Shown here one piece after another: positions 22,755 through 33,901 of a DNA stretch of 64,000 bases. Location: contig OY987226.1 of the NCBI GenBank assembly GCA_963920705.1, positions 17,889,600-17,953,599 on the forward strand, written 5' to 3'. Each line of letters opens with the position of its first letter. Within the stretch, counting starts at the first letter, position 1. Made by a program: the position numbers and the translations under genes. Below the pieces are notes generated by a model that made no database searches, had not been told where the DNA came from, and worked only from the letters and a program-made list of their open reading frames with translations. The DNA is from Odiellus spinosus. Taxonomy: Eukaryota; Arthropoda; Arachnida; Opiliones; Phalangiidae.

Positions 22755-23310
22755 ATAAATTAATCGCGAAATAAAAGGACCCGCGGTTTTGGGTGCTTCG
22801 CTTGAAAGAGAAAGTTGGAGGAAAAGGCCAATTCGTTTGACACGTTAAGGCTAAGCTTTTGGCCTCGCGTTTGGAAGCCGAGCTAGAGCTGGCCCCTTTT
22901 CCACGCATCGATCTTTCCCCAAAAGTTTTCCCCGGGTCACTGGGAGCGTTTCGGCGTTCGCGGGAAAACTAGGAAATATATATATAGCCTATAGAAGACT
23001 TTTCCCGCCCTTTTCTCCCGCCAAAAACGGTATAAGGTTATTTAGACCTTCCGCGCGCGCTTTCAAACCTTTTATTCCTCGCGTTACGAGCTCGCGCGCG
23101 CGCGTCGGTGGTGGCTAGGAAACAGCTGTCTCGCGTCTAATTCATTAGCGCGGGCGCCCGCCTTTCTAGGTGCCTTCTCTAGAAGTAAATTGAAATTAGA
23201 TAACGGTCTCGGAGCTATAGCGAGTATACTCGAATTATACCCCTCCTACTTTTCCCGCGCTTTTAGTTTTGACCTTTACCAGGCCGCGAGGTTAACCCCA
23301 CTCCTTGGTT
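22755..23310. promoter_or_regulatory. CpG-rich patch with E2F-like sites (candidate promoter/enhancer)
   Basis: This is the most CpG-rich half-kilobase in the window, including an alternating CG run at 23092-23105. Four E2F-like motifs lie within 300 bp: CGCGGGAAA at 22959-22967, TTTCCCGCC at 23001-23009, TCCCGCC at 23016-23022 and TTTCCCGCG at 23251-23259. A TATATATATAG run (22977-22987) is between the first two, and an E-box CAGCTG is near 23125. E2F proteins bind TTTSSCGC-type sites at promoters of S-phase genes in animals and plants. No first exon was recognised on either side, so promoter versus enhancer, and even function, remain inference. Confidence 0.35.
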
Positions 23311-23886
23311 CGAAGACCTATAGAGCCGTGTTACGGAATATGTATTTATAATATACGGTCCTAGAGTTGCGATACATATATGTAAGCTGAAATCGTTTTT
23401 ATAGTTTTAAAAGGAGCCTGATGGAAAAATCAAAAGTCCTATCTTGTTGATAAAACAGTAATAAAAAAGTCCTTTCCTGCTGTCAAACCTTTTTTATTAG
23501 CTTAACTACAACAAAATTAAGTTTCAAAAGTCAGTGTTTTATCGCCGAGTTAATCGTGTATCATTTTTGCTCCAATGTAGAATTGGGCATGGCTGTATCC
23601 AATCAGATTTTACTTGGTGTTAGTTAACCCTAAATTTGCGGAATTATAGTTACATGAATTTGGTTTAAGGATCTGAAACACAAAACAGATTTAACTTAAT
23701 TATTTAGTTTTTACATACCAGATATTCGTTCTTCATTTAATCCGCGCTCGATGCTGTTTAATTCGTTCGGCGATTTAATCCGCTTCTATCCATTGCGCCA
23801 CTGCTGCTTTGCAGAAATAGTTTTTATCTTATACTTGTCTTTCGGTCGAATAGGATTACTTTCAGTGGACACAATTAATTTACAAT
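23311..23886. other. Unassigned DNA
   Basis: No feature recognised. Confidence 0.4.
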
Positions 23887-24073
23887 GTGCGTGCGTGCGT
23901 ACGTCTGTAATTATTTATAGAATGTTCTAGAAGGTTCCAGAAAAGACTGGATAGGTCTAGAAAATCCTGGAAAGAGCTTGAGAGTTGTAGAAAGGTCTGA
24001 AAAATTCTAGAAAAGTGTAGAAATATCTTGAAAGTTCTGGAAAACTCTGAAAAAAAAAAAAAAAAAAAAAAAA
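23887..24073 (+). repeat. Family F minisatellite copy 2, ending in poly-A
   Basis: A GTGCGTGCGTGCGTACGTC edge (23887-23905) leads into AGAATGTTCTAGAAGGTTCC and then degenerate units near 20 bp (GAAAGTTCTGGAAAACTCTG). The block ends in about 24 A residues (24050-24073). The edge and first units match the copies at 9.3 and 44.7 kb on the opposite strand. The terminal A-run could be slippage or a retroposition tail. Confidence 0.8.
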
Positions 24074-24281
24074 GTGGTTCATGAATATTCAGCTTGAAAA
24101 TCTTGCATTTTATATGACCCGTAATTTTTCACGGGTTTTTGCTATTTTTATGATTAAAATTCAACCTAAACTCGCTTTTGGGCTATAAAATGAAATTAAA
24201 ATTTGGTTGAATGGGATACAGCCGTTCTATGTGTTATAGTAGTAAATTAATTAAATATAAAACCAAATATCTTAGGAAGTC

Positions 24282-24710
24282 TTTAAAGGGAGAATACAGC
24301 CGGCAAACTTGTGATTTTTTTTTATCAATTCATTATCGTTTAAAGAGGCCACATTCAACAGTAAATACAGTAAAAATAAAATAAAAACAAATATTAAAGT
24401 AGAAATAAATTTAAAACTTATCATCAAATATAGGCTTAGCCGGATTCATGGAGATCCTGAACTCCCCATAAATGCACTAGGATATGGGGAATGCAGGATC
24501 TCCACGATCAATGTCCTTGGTCGCTAGTCCTTATATTTAGGAGTTTAGGATATCGCAATGAATCCATAAGCCTAATTTGACGGTAAGTTTTAAATTTATT
24601 TCTAGTTTAATATTTGTTTGTAAACTTTTTTACTGTTAGATTATGCCTATTTAAACGATAAAGAATCGATAAAAAAATCACTTGTTGTTAGGTTGCATTC
24701 TACCTTTAAA
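24282..24710. mobile_element. Family A palindromic MITE, full length (copy A4)
   Basis: It starts TTTAAAGGGAGAATACAGCC and ends GTTGCATTCTACCTTTAAA, about 429 bp. All inner arms of copy A3 are present in the same order, with a centre around ATATGGGGAATGCAGG. It has no coding capacity and a TTAA at each end. Confidence 0.9.
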
Positions 24711-26047
24711 GGAATAGTGAAATGTTTGATTTTTGTAATTGGTAAAATGGTGTCAAAACCAAGAATCAAAATTATAAAAAAAAGTGTTAATTGGATTTAA
24801 ATATTGAAGCATGGCTGTATGACAATTTCATTTTCCCTTTAATCCTGGATAAAAAAAAATAGACGGCTTATTGTAGAAAGAAAGCTGTGGCACACAGTTT
24901 CGACCCACCGGACGTAATTTTTTTATCTTCGCTCGCGATCATTTAAAATTAAAAGGGTGATTTTGATTTATCGGGGGATGATTTTTTTGCCGCCATGAGG
25001 GGGAGGAAACGTATAGGTGTGAAGGCTAAATAAAGTTCGAAGGCGTTTTTTTTAACCCTCATTTTAGGATTAATTAGAACGTGCTTCGAATTTAATGAAT
25101 TTAATGGCGACCTTATTTTTTAACAAGCCTTGATCTTGCTTCGTTCGCTTGAGAGGCTGCTATAGTCGTTGTGGGAAAGAGCTTCAGTGAATTTTTTTTT
25201 AATGAAATACCCTTTATCCGATGGAAAGAATGTTGGGGGAGCTGGGTGATTTTTCAAAGTGGCCGATGATTGGTTCGTATGTGTGCGTGATAGAAAATAA
25301 GGGTCGAAGTAGCTCGAGCTGATTTAGCTTTTTATTTTTTCAATACAATATAAACCCGGTACTAATTAACATCGGGATTCGAGACGGAGGCGATGTAATC
25401 ATCGTTTCTATGTCTTCATATCGAAGTACAATCTAAAATTGACTATGAGGTCGTGACCTTTTTGCGCGAGCATATGGTGACGCAAAAGGAATTAAATTAT
25501 AATTTTTCAGAAGATAGTTTTAATTATAAGGCTTGTTTTGTAATAAAAATCTGCCTTGTAATAAATAAAATAATGAAAATTCTAGGAGGACGGGCTGCCG
25601 TTTCGTAAAACTCCTTTCACCCCCTCTTGCTTATTCACAAAAACACTGCGACATTACAGTATCACTTAATAAATTAATCGCTTTCGCCTTAAAATGGTGT
25701 TGAAAACAATGTATTGTATAAATATAAAAACTCGTGAAGTCTGTTTTATTCCCTTCGTCCTTTTACTGGCTGAACGTACTATAAATTCAGTACACGAAAT
25801 AAGCTCTAACGAGCTGAATGTTACATATACATAGATAAAGTAAAGAAAATAGTTTAAAGCTTTACCAAAAAAAGTTGAGATTTCATACTGATAAAGGCTC
25901 TGAACTCTTACGTAACAGGGAGACAAGGTACCCTGGGTAAAGATGGTAAAAAAGTAGTACGAACTTATAGTGTCCATAAATGGTTCACTCCGGAGATACC
26001 GGAAGGAGCGTCCCTAGGATTTTCAAATTGGGGGGGGGGGGGTTCGT
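24711..26047. other. Unassigned DNA ending in a G-run
   Basis: No repeat copy recognised. The 103-codon minus frame 25666-25977 lacks any domain. A G-run (about 26029-26042) sits immediately before a truncated family E copy. Confidence 0.4.
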
Positions 26048-26303
26048 TTGATGTCCAAGAACTGGGGCGTTAGACGCCGGACTATTCTTTTAATGTTCGG
26101 ACATTACAAGCTCTTTTGAAGGCTGAAATAATATGATTGGCCCGAATTTATATTTCCATTTATTCAAACTTTACCCAACTTTAGAAATTATTTTTTACAC
26201 CAATGTGTCTAATAATTGTGAAAATTCTCGAATACGTTTTTTGGTATGGTCATTCCGAAAATAAATTCAAAAGCTGTTACATTTTTAGCTTCAATTTTCC
26301 CTT
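26048..26303. mobile_element. Family E half copy (E3), cut at the palindrome centre
   Basis: It starts at the family's central loop (TTTGATGTCCAAGA), continues through CGGACATTACAAGC, GAAGGCTGAAATAATATGAT and CGAATACGTTTTTTGG, and ends TTTTAGCTTCAATTTTCCC. Only the right half is present. Loss of exactly one half of a palindrome is a common outcome of hairpin processing. Confidence 0.8.
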
Positions 26304-26381
26304 TTCTCTGCTCCGGAATCGAACCATGTGGACATTTGTTTCTTAGGACTTTTTCGGCCAGTACCACCACTCTCTTCGTCT

Positions 26382-26538
26382 TAGAAGCCAGGGTTTGGTC
26401 AAGATTATCCATCAATATTTTGGATCAGTTAAATATTCGCGATTAGATTGCATTTATCATAGACTTCCCGTGGATAATTTCAAATTATGAATAAAGATGA
26501 AACAAACAGAAATTATCTTGTCCAAACCCCGACCTCTA
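26382..26538 (+). mobile_element. Family D hAT-type MITE (copy D4)
   Basis: It runs from TAGAAGCCAGGGTTTGG to AAACCCCGACCTCTA, flanked by CTTCGTCT (26374-26381) and CTTCGTTT (26539-26546), an 8-bp target duplication with one mismatch. The inside keeps TATTCGCGATTAGATTGC and GAAATTATCTTGTCC and shares the CTTCCCGTGG subgroup marker with copy D5. It is more worn than D1 and D2. Confidence 0.85.
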
Positions 26539-26546
26539 CTTCGTTT

Positions 26547-27310
26547 TAATCTATGGAACCGTATCACCCTGTATAGTATAAAATTGTAACGGTTGTTTTA
26601 ATTCTAAGCTAGACCGTGTTAGTAGCATACGCTTGAAATTAGGAAAACACTAGTCTAAGTTAGCGTTCTTTCGTAGCTTCCGTAACGTTCCATTTTCGAT
26701 CCGTATATATGGATAGGCCTTTTTTTTTAGATAATGAGGTACAGAAGCTTTTCGCCGAGTTTGCTGGAAAAAGTTTCGATTGCTTTATTCTGCGGGGCGC
26801 GACACTTAGGCCTTGGTATTTTTTTTTTTTTTTCTTTTCTTTTTTACCAGTTCGTTTTTTCTTTGGAGATTTGGAGATCTCTCCAGAGCTATTACATCCA
26901 CGAGTCTTTCCCTATGACGCTATCTCTCTCTCTGGCCCTATTCCAAGGAGTTATACGTTCCAGATAGGAATATATGTGTTATAGCTTCTTTTAGTTTCAA
27001 TAGAGGGAGATAGGGAAGGGGAGTCGAGGATGAAACTCGAGAAAAAAAGGCGGGAACCCACGGGGGTGTTTAGGAACCAAGGGCTTAGACTAGAAAATAA
27101 TCGGCTCCCTCAATATTACATATGTCTGATGTTAATTTATATGGATGTATATTTAAGACAATGACTTTTTTTGGAAATAACGTAATTAAAGGGTTTCCAA
27201 TGAGCTGGGAAATTCTTAGGTTTTAATCGCGGTATAAATTACGATCAAAAGTTTGTTAACTTATTCCAGAAAATGTTTTTAAGCAATTTAGCTTAACGCT
27301 ATAAGCAAAC
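26547..27310. other. Unassigned DNA
   Basis: Two overlapping frames at 26709-26984 cross a long T-run and are rich in F. No domain is seen. Confidence 0.4.
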
Positions 27311-27371
27311 TTAAAGGGAGAATGAAACCTAACAACAGATTTTTTATCACTTTTTTGTATTCTCCCTTTAA
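27311..27371. mobile_element. Minimal family A derivative (copy A5, 61 bp)
   Basis: It consists of TTAAAGGGAGAATGAAACCT, AACAACAG and a short T-rich part ending TATTCTCCCTTTAA. It has the two outer ends of family A and almost nothing between, flanked by TTAA-type ends. It is either an internal deletion product or a very short mobile form. Confidence 0.75.
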
Positions 27372-29030
27372 CTTCTTATTTAAGACTGAATAACTAAAAC
27401 TAATTATACTAATGCGCCTAAAATTTAATGGTCCAATTTTGAGAAATATTATTTAGCATCCGGGAACATTTGTAACCCCACTTCAATGGTTCTTTCCACC
27501 TTGACATAGGGTATACCACGAAACGCCCCCAAAACCGATAACCTACCTTATATATTGGACGTTCTTCTCTCATAGGTTTCTTTCTCGAATTTTCTTCGAT
27601 TCGTTTTCTTTTCTGTTTCGTATCCGAAGATATAAATCGCGGAAAACATCCTATTGGATACTTATTTCCAAATTAAAATTGAATCCAACCTCAATTTTGG
27701 GGAAGAGAGAGAGAGAAAGTACCCTATACCCCCTTTTATCTATAATGTTTGTTCGCGAACACCGTTGCAACGTAACCCGAACACGAGGCGGATGGATACG
27801 ACATTTTAAACCTAGCGCCTGTAAAAATAGACGTTGCAAACATCTCGCGAACAAAATGATCAGATATATATACGTCAATGGTTCATGAGAAGTTTGCGTA
27901 ATGGGAAAAGATTTAGGCGGATTTATACAAAATGCTAAAACTCGTAGAAAAGAAAATAGTCTGTAGTAGATAATCATGAAGACTAAAAAGTATATAGGCA
28001 TTTTCAAACCTCGCGCTCGCTATTCGCGTGCTAGTCCAATCCATACAGGAATGCGAATCATACTTACTTTGCAGCGCGTTTCCAATCTTCAATACTTTGC
28101 GACAAAAGCTAGGATCGCTCTAAAACTATACACACAATGAAATCTTTAACTGATTCTCAATTTTTTTAGTTTCAGAGATAGATTTCAGCACGAGCGAAGT
28201 TATACTTACTATTTAGTTTTATTTAAAATTAGTAACTTATAACATCATACCCACTGAAATCTCAAACAGATTTTTTGAATTAGTTCATTTCAATTTAGGA
28301 ATTCAGAGCGCGCGTGTTCTATGCTTCCCTTCTAGTTCTAATAAGAAACTAAATGACGTGTTTTATCTAACTTTATATTATAACACCGTGTCTAGTATAG
28401 GGAATCTATACGGTGGTCAGATTTCTTTCGGACGTTATCGGTAAGATGGGATGGTTTTTTTGTAGCCATGGGTTTTCGCTCGTTCGTTCGTCGTTCTGAT
28501 AACCGAACGAAATTCGATTCGAAAACGTTTTACTCCCGTTGGGGATTCGTTCGCCCCTTTTTTTTCAAGGATCCTACATATTGAGGCAGGGGAGAGGGGG
28601 TCTTAGGTTTAGGGTTGGGGTAGGACCGGGACAGAAAAGAAAAGAGTAGGGTATATATGAACGTATATAATGGTGATTGGCCTTCGGAAAAGGCTTAGCA
28701 AATGTTTTTTTTTTTTTTTTCTCTCTCCTTCTTCCTTTGGGGTTTTCTTTACGTCGTAATCTTCGATTGAGTTTTTTTTCGCCGAAATTGGAGACGCCTA
28801 TTTTTTGATACTTTGTATATACTTATATAAACTTAGGCTTGTATTTTTTACGATAACATTCGGTGGTACCAATAGAATGAATTTGAAATTGACTTTAAAA
28901 ATTTGCAATTTTAATTTTAGGATGTGGAGTTAAGGCTCTAAGATAGTGGTTGTAAAATTCATCTTTAAGGCTGTCTACCCGAACCTACTATATATTTAAC
29001 ATTGTTATAGGAGTGTCGCAGCTTTCTACC
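27372..29030. other. Unassigned DNA
   Basis: T-runs near 28558 and 28706; a 118-codon minus frame at 27651-28007 without a domain. Nothing else recognised. Confidence 0.4.
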
Positions 29031-29194
29031 TAGAGATCGGGGTTTGGACAAAATAATCCACAACTATCATAAAAAAATAATCGGAAAATTATTCGCGATT
29101 ACATTGGATTTATCATAGACTTTCCTCGAAAAAAATTAAGTTATGAATAAAGATAAAATAATCAGAAATTTTCTTGTCCAATCCCCGATCTCTA
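29031..29194 (+). mobile_element. Family D hAT-type MITE, complete (copy D2)
   Basis: It starts TAGAGATCGGGGTTTGG and ends CCAATCCCCGATCTCTA. It is flanked by an exact 8-bp duplication TTTCTACC (29023-29030 and 29195-29202). The inside is almost identical to copy D1 but lacks the doubled TCAGTTAA. It is probably as recent as D1. Confidence 0.92.
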
Positions 29195-29232
29195 TTTCTA
29201 CCCATCTATGTATTAATTCCAATATAAATTTA

Positions 29233-29400
29233 TTAACCAAGGCTTAAGAATGTATAACTGAAATAATTACTTGTAGCTTTGACTGTACGAAAGTGACTAC
29301 GTAACTGAGTACTTATTTAGCATTGCCAAAGGCTGTAGTCATTTACCAACTAACCTCTTGTAATATATTTACTTCTGCCAAGGCTTAAGAATATATTCAA
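29233..29400 (+). repeat. Dispersed repeat L (copy 1) with local duplication
   Basis: The segment TTTGACTGTACGAAAGTGAC through TAGCATTGCCAAAGGCTG (29278-29346) matches the segment at 59801-59870. Within this copy, CAAGGCTTAAGAAT occurs twice about 140 bp apart. Family and boundaries are unknown. Confidence 0.55.
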
Positions 29401-30480
29401 TTTAACAGAAATAAAACACTATTTAAACAAAACTGGGGTTGGAATTTACTCACCATGGTGTTTAGCCAATGGGAGACTTTCCAATGCAAGAGATAAATGT
29501 ATAGAGCTAGGTATATCCGATTACTTTAAATAAGTTCGATTGCTAATTACAATTACTTGGTAATGTAATCGATTACCTGAATACCTTCAATGTTTCTTTC
29601 ATTGAATGAAAGAGGGCGCTTCTTTCTTATGTTGTCAGAAATTGCTGGCTACGTTATTAAATACTAGACATCTACGTATATTAGAAACGGATGATCCACT
29701 TATGGTTGAATTAACCAATGATTTTTGCACCAAAGAATTTATCTTCAACATGATGGGATTGAGCTAGGTATATATCTAGAATTGGTTCCAAGATTAGTCT
29801 TAGAGATTCCCTGGGGGTGTGTTGGGGAGCTTGAATTTATGCTTGGCCTGATGAAGCGAAACTGAACTATACGGGACTTATTGTGGGGCTATTGGGGGGT
29901 AAAAAGGGGTTCAAGATAAAAAACATCAGTAGATGAAGATGATTAGAACGAGGGGGAATATATGTAAGAGAGATAAAAAAACCCGGGGTTTAAGGGGAAT
30001 ACCCTGCATCGGGGGTTAACTCCAATAAGCGAGAAAAACGGGGCGGAAGATTCATTCGGGCTTTAATTAGCCGGATAGTCCCCCTTCCCAACTCTAACCC
30101 CTCGTATTATACCCCTGCAGTAGGAAAGAGGAAAAAGCTATATATATTGCCTAATAAGATCGACCCCCTAAACCCACCCACTCTTTTCCGTTTTGATGAG
30201 AATTTAAAAAAACACACTGACTATATAACGAACAAGATGACGAGGCTTAAAAATCTTAATCTTTATACGTTTTATACGATATTTAGGCTTAAAAGAAATC
30301 ATAATCCTTTAAAAATAAAACGGTTTTAATGCGGAAAACAATCTTTTCTAAGATTGGGAATGATTTTATATTGAATTTCTCGTGATTTTTAGCTTTGATC
30401 TTATTTCTTTGAAACCCACTCGTTTGAGTCACATTCATTTGGAAACCTTTTAAAATCAGATAAGACTACACTATTATATA
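29401..30480. other. Unassigned DNA
   Basis: No feature recognised; a 60-codon frame at 30147-30329 has no domain. Confidence 0.4.
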
Positions 30481-30876
30481 GCTGAGTTCATACTAGGCCT
30501 TGGAATCGATTCAAAACTTCACTGGATTCGTCTTTTCTCGTATCGATTTCAATCGATTTCTCGTGCCTGGTTCGGGAACCAGTTTCTAACCGATTCGGCT
30601 TCAACAAAGCTATGGTCACACTAGCATTTAATCGATTTGAAATGGTAAAATCGAACCGGTATTCAAATCTCGTCACGTTCAGGCGTCACGTGTTCACATA
30701 TTATCTTTATAAATCGATTTATTGTTGAAAACGAATCGGTATGAAACTGTTTCTCGGAGCAGTTTCGAGAAATTTAATCAAATTGATTTGATAAGACGGT
30801 TTCCTTTTCACACGACTAAAGCGAAACGGTTTGAAACGGTTTAAATCGATTCGAAGGTCTAGTATGAATGCGGCTA
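30481..30876. mobile_element. Compound family B element (copy B3)
   Basis: A forward left half (30481-30606, GCTGAGTTCATACTAGG to GATTCGGCTTCAAC) is followed directly by an almost complete copy in reverse (30607-30876, from GCTATGGTCACACTAGC to CTAGTATGAATGCGGC). TA lies on both outer sides. The arrangement is either one copy inserted into another with loss of a half, or a rearranged dimer. Confidence 0.8.
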
Positions 30877-32205
30877 AAGTGCTACGATTGACAGTATAAT
30901 AAATCAGTTTATGATGGGGTTTAAAAATATTCCGAGCTATTTAAATATTTGTTTAATTTTAATGCGAACCCCGTGTCGTGCATCTAGTTGAACACAAGTT
31001 TAAAAATTTTGGAAATATGATTTATTTAGTAAAATATCCTGATGGACGCAGTTTAACGATAATCTTCCCTTTGACGTACACGTTTTTGGGATGAATTAGA
31101 ATAAAACTGATATATTAGACTTAGAGTATATTTAGCGTTCTTCGAAGTCCTAGTAGGAGATAAATAAATACGGACTATGTAAAGGGACAGTAATACAATT
31201 TATAGCATTTCAAGGGTGTAAACGTCTAGCGGCTTTAACTTCTGTCTAACTCATGCACGACGAATAGTCCGCCCGGAGTTAATTTTGGAATATGGGAAGA
31301 GATGTAGACTGCGGGAGAGACGGATGGTATACGTTCCAGTATACGTAGTAATTATGCAAATATCAGAAATTCCACCTCGTGGGCTAAATTATGGAATTTT
31401 GGCTCAGCATTTGGGTTAGACTGTTTAGTATATATGTATATTAACGTTAGGCCTTTGCCAGACCCTTTCCCTTCAACGAGTTAATTAGTTATATTACCCA
31501 AAAGCAGTCGTCGAATCAACTTTCTAAATAGTTTGCGGCTTTTAGATAACGCCCCGATTCTACTCTTTATCCAAATTAATATAACAGCCTGAATCCTTTT
31601 GATTTTTGACCAAAAATTGCGCTTAATCTCTTTATTACACTAATGACGTCACTGCCAAGTTCAAAATGATTAATTTACATGTATTTCGTAAAGTGACGTA
31701 TATGGTCGCCCTTCTGGTATTTAACCATTATGATCTCTTCATTAGAATAGTAGATTTCCCCCGAAAGCGCTGCAAACGTTTATTTCAATTAGGTTTCTAA
31801 AATACTTGAAAATTTTATTTATGAAAATTTAAATCTGTCTCCATGTTTTGGATAATATTTTTAGATTTTTCATACTATTAAAAATTCATATTCCACAATT
31901 TTACATATCTGCAAGTTTATCAAAAGAAACATAAAACATTTTTTTTATTCTTGATAATGTAGAACGATTTTGAAACGCAATTATAACGATTAGTTTCTGG
32001 ATTAAGTACTTTAACGAAATAAACCGCGTGAGAGCAACTGTAATGAAATATTTATATTTAATGTGGCGGTCATTTTTATAACAATCGTTCGGAAAATTCC
32101 ATTTGGAATTCATGAAATATCTGTGGACTTTATTTACCTCATTTGAAATCATTATTTGCGAGTCAGGGCCAGTCACTTGCCCAAATTTTGTACACCAAAT
32201 TTCTT
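30877..32205. other. Unassigned DNA
   Basis: No repeat copy or exon recognised; a 91-codon minus frame at 31901-32176 has no domain. Confidence 0.4.
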
Positions 32206-32690
32206 ATTACCGATATTTGTGTGATTTCCAAGATTTATGCAATCTTTCCAATGATTTCCAAGATTTCTCGAATCACGCGTGATTGCCAATGATTTTTAAT
32301 GGAATCCGGTGATTGCTAGAGATTTCTGATTGATTAACAGTGATTACCAAAGATTACTAGAGTTCTGATTGATTACCAGTGATTGCCGGAGATTGCTAGA
32401 GATTTCTGATTGATTACCAGTGATTGCCCGAGATTGTTAGAGATTACTGATTGATTACCAGTGATTTCCAGAGATTGCCAGGGATTTCTGATTGATTGTC
32501 ATTGATTTTTGATTGATTACCAGTGATTGGCAGAGATTGCTAGAGATTTCTGATTGATTACCAGCCAGGGATTTCTGACTGATTACCCGTGATTTCCAGA
32601 GATCTCTGATTACCGGTGATTGCCAGATACTGCTAGAAATTTCTCGTGATTGCCAGATATTTCTGAATTCCTCCAATAAAATGTTGTGAT
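32206..32690. repeat. Minisatellite of TGATTACCAGTGATTGCC units
   Basis: About ten units of roughly 40 bp made from GATTGCTAGAGATTTCTG and ATTGATTACCAGTGATT, themselves built of 10-12-bp GATT-starting sub-units. A 98-codon minus frame inside is a translation of the repeat (I, S, N and Q rich). Confidence 0.88.
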
Positions 32691-33221
32691 TTCCTGTATT
32701 TCTGGAGTTCAGGCAATCAATTTGCGAGAATTTGTACACCAGATTTGTCAAGTTACTAGATCCACGATTATTTGCGACCTCTTAAATATAATTTCTGAAC
32801 CTTATAGATATCGGGTAATTTGAGACGTTCCGTATTTAATTTGGAAAAGCATAGATCAAAATGCATGGGCTGATATATTTTGTGGCGAATTCATATGCGC
32901 AACCAATCGTTGTTAATTAGAAATCGCCCGGAAGACACGCGGCGTTTTACCCCCCCCCCCCTATCTTTTAAATATACAATTTCAAACTATAGACAGATTC
33001 ATAAATTCACACTGAGAAACATGAATGTACAATACACGCCCTTTCATCTCAAGTGGGTAAGAATTTAGAAATGTCAAGAGGCAACTCCAGGTGGTACCTT
33101 GAACTCTCAAGTTAGGCAACATAAACTACAGGACGTCTAGACATTTCTATTGTTACGGAAAATGGACACAATGCCCCTTCACGCATAATTTCTGTATATG
33201 AAATTTATGAATCAGCCCTTC
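32691..33221. other. Unassigned DNA
   Basis: A C-run lies near 32951. Nothing else recognised. Confidence 0.4.
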
Positions 33222-33531
33222 AACCGCGTTCGTACTAGGCCTTGGAATTGTATTTAAACCGTTTCAAAACGCTTCGATTTGTAAAGATAATTTAAACCGA
33301 TTCGCTAGAGTCGTGTGGACAAGAAACCGTCTATTCTTGAATCGATTTGATTCGAAACTGCTATTGGGGAAACAGTTACATACCGATTCGGTTTCAACAA
33401 CCGATAGGTAAAGCTACCGTAAATCGATTTATAAAGATAATGCGTGAACACGTGACACTTAAAATGATTTGAATATCGGTTTTATTTTATGCTTTCAAAT
33501 CGATTGAGAAATGCTAGCGTGACCGTAGCTA
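33222..33531 (+). mobile_element. Family B MITE, near full length (copy B4)
   Basis: It starts ACCGCGTTCGTACTAGGCC and ends ATGCTAGCGTGACCGTAGC, with all internal family blocks in order. It carries a local insertion near 33280, where ATTTGTAAAGATAATTTAAA separates the left-arm blocks. Copy B5 follows 88 bp downstream in the same direction. Confidence 0.88.
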
Positions 33532-33605
33532 ATGTGTGAACACGTGACTCTTAAAACGATTCTTGGCGATTTGAATATCGGTTTGATTTTACCGTTTCAA
33601 AATGT
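33532..33605 (+). mobile_element. Family B right-half fragment
   Basis: AATGTGTGAACACGTGAC through TTTGATTTTACCGTTTC repeats the right-half block of copy B4. With B4 and B5 this gives a tandem-like run of two and a fraction copies, perhaps from unequal exchange. Confidence 0.8.
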
Positions 33606-33618
33606 ACTTCGATTCTGT

Positions 33619-33901
33619 ACAGCTGCGTTCACACTACACCTAGGAATCGATTTAAACTGTTTCAAAACGTTTTGCTAGAGTCGTGTGAACGGGAAACCGT
33701 CTTTTCACTAATCGATTTGATTCGATTTCTCGAAACTGCTTCGGGAACCATTTTCATACCGAATCTTTTTCAACAACCGATAGATGAAGCTACGATAAAT
33801 CGATTTATAAGGATAATACGTGAACGCTTAAAACGAATATCGGTTTGATTTTACCGTTTCAACTTTCAAATCGATTAAGAAATGCTAGTGTGACCGTACC
33901 T
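33619..33901 (+). mobile_element. Family B MITE, near full length (copy B5)
   Basis: It starts ACAGCTGCGTTCACACTAC and ends ATGCTAGTGTGACCGTACC, about 283 bp, and is close to the family consensus through all blocks. It has no coding capacity. Confidence 0.9.
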
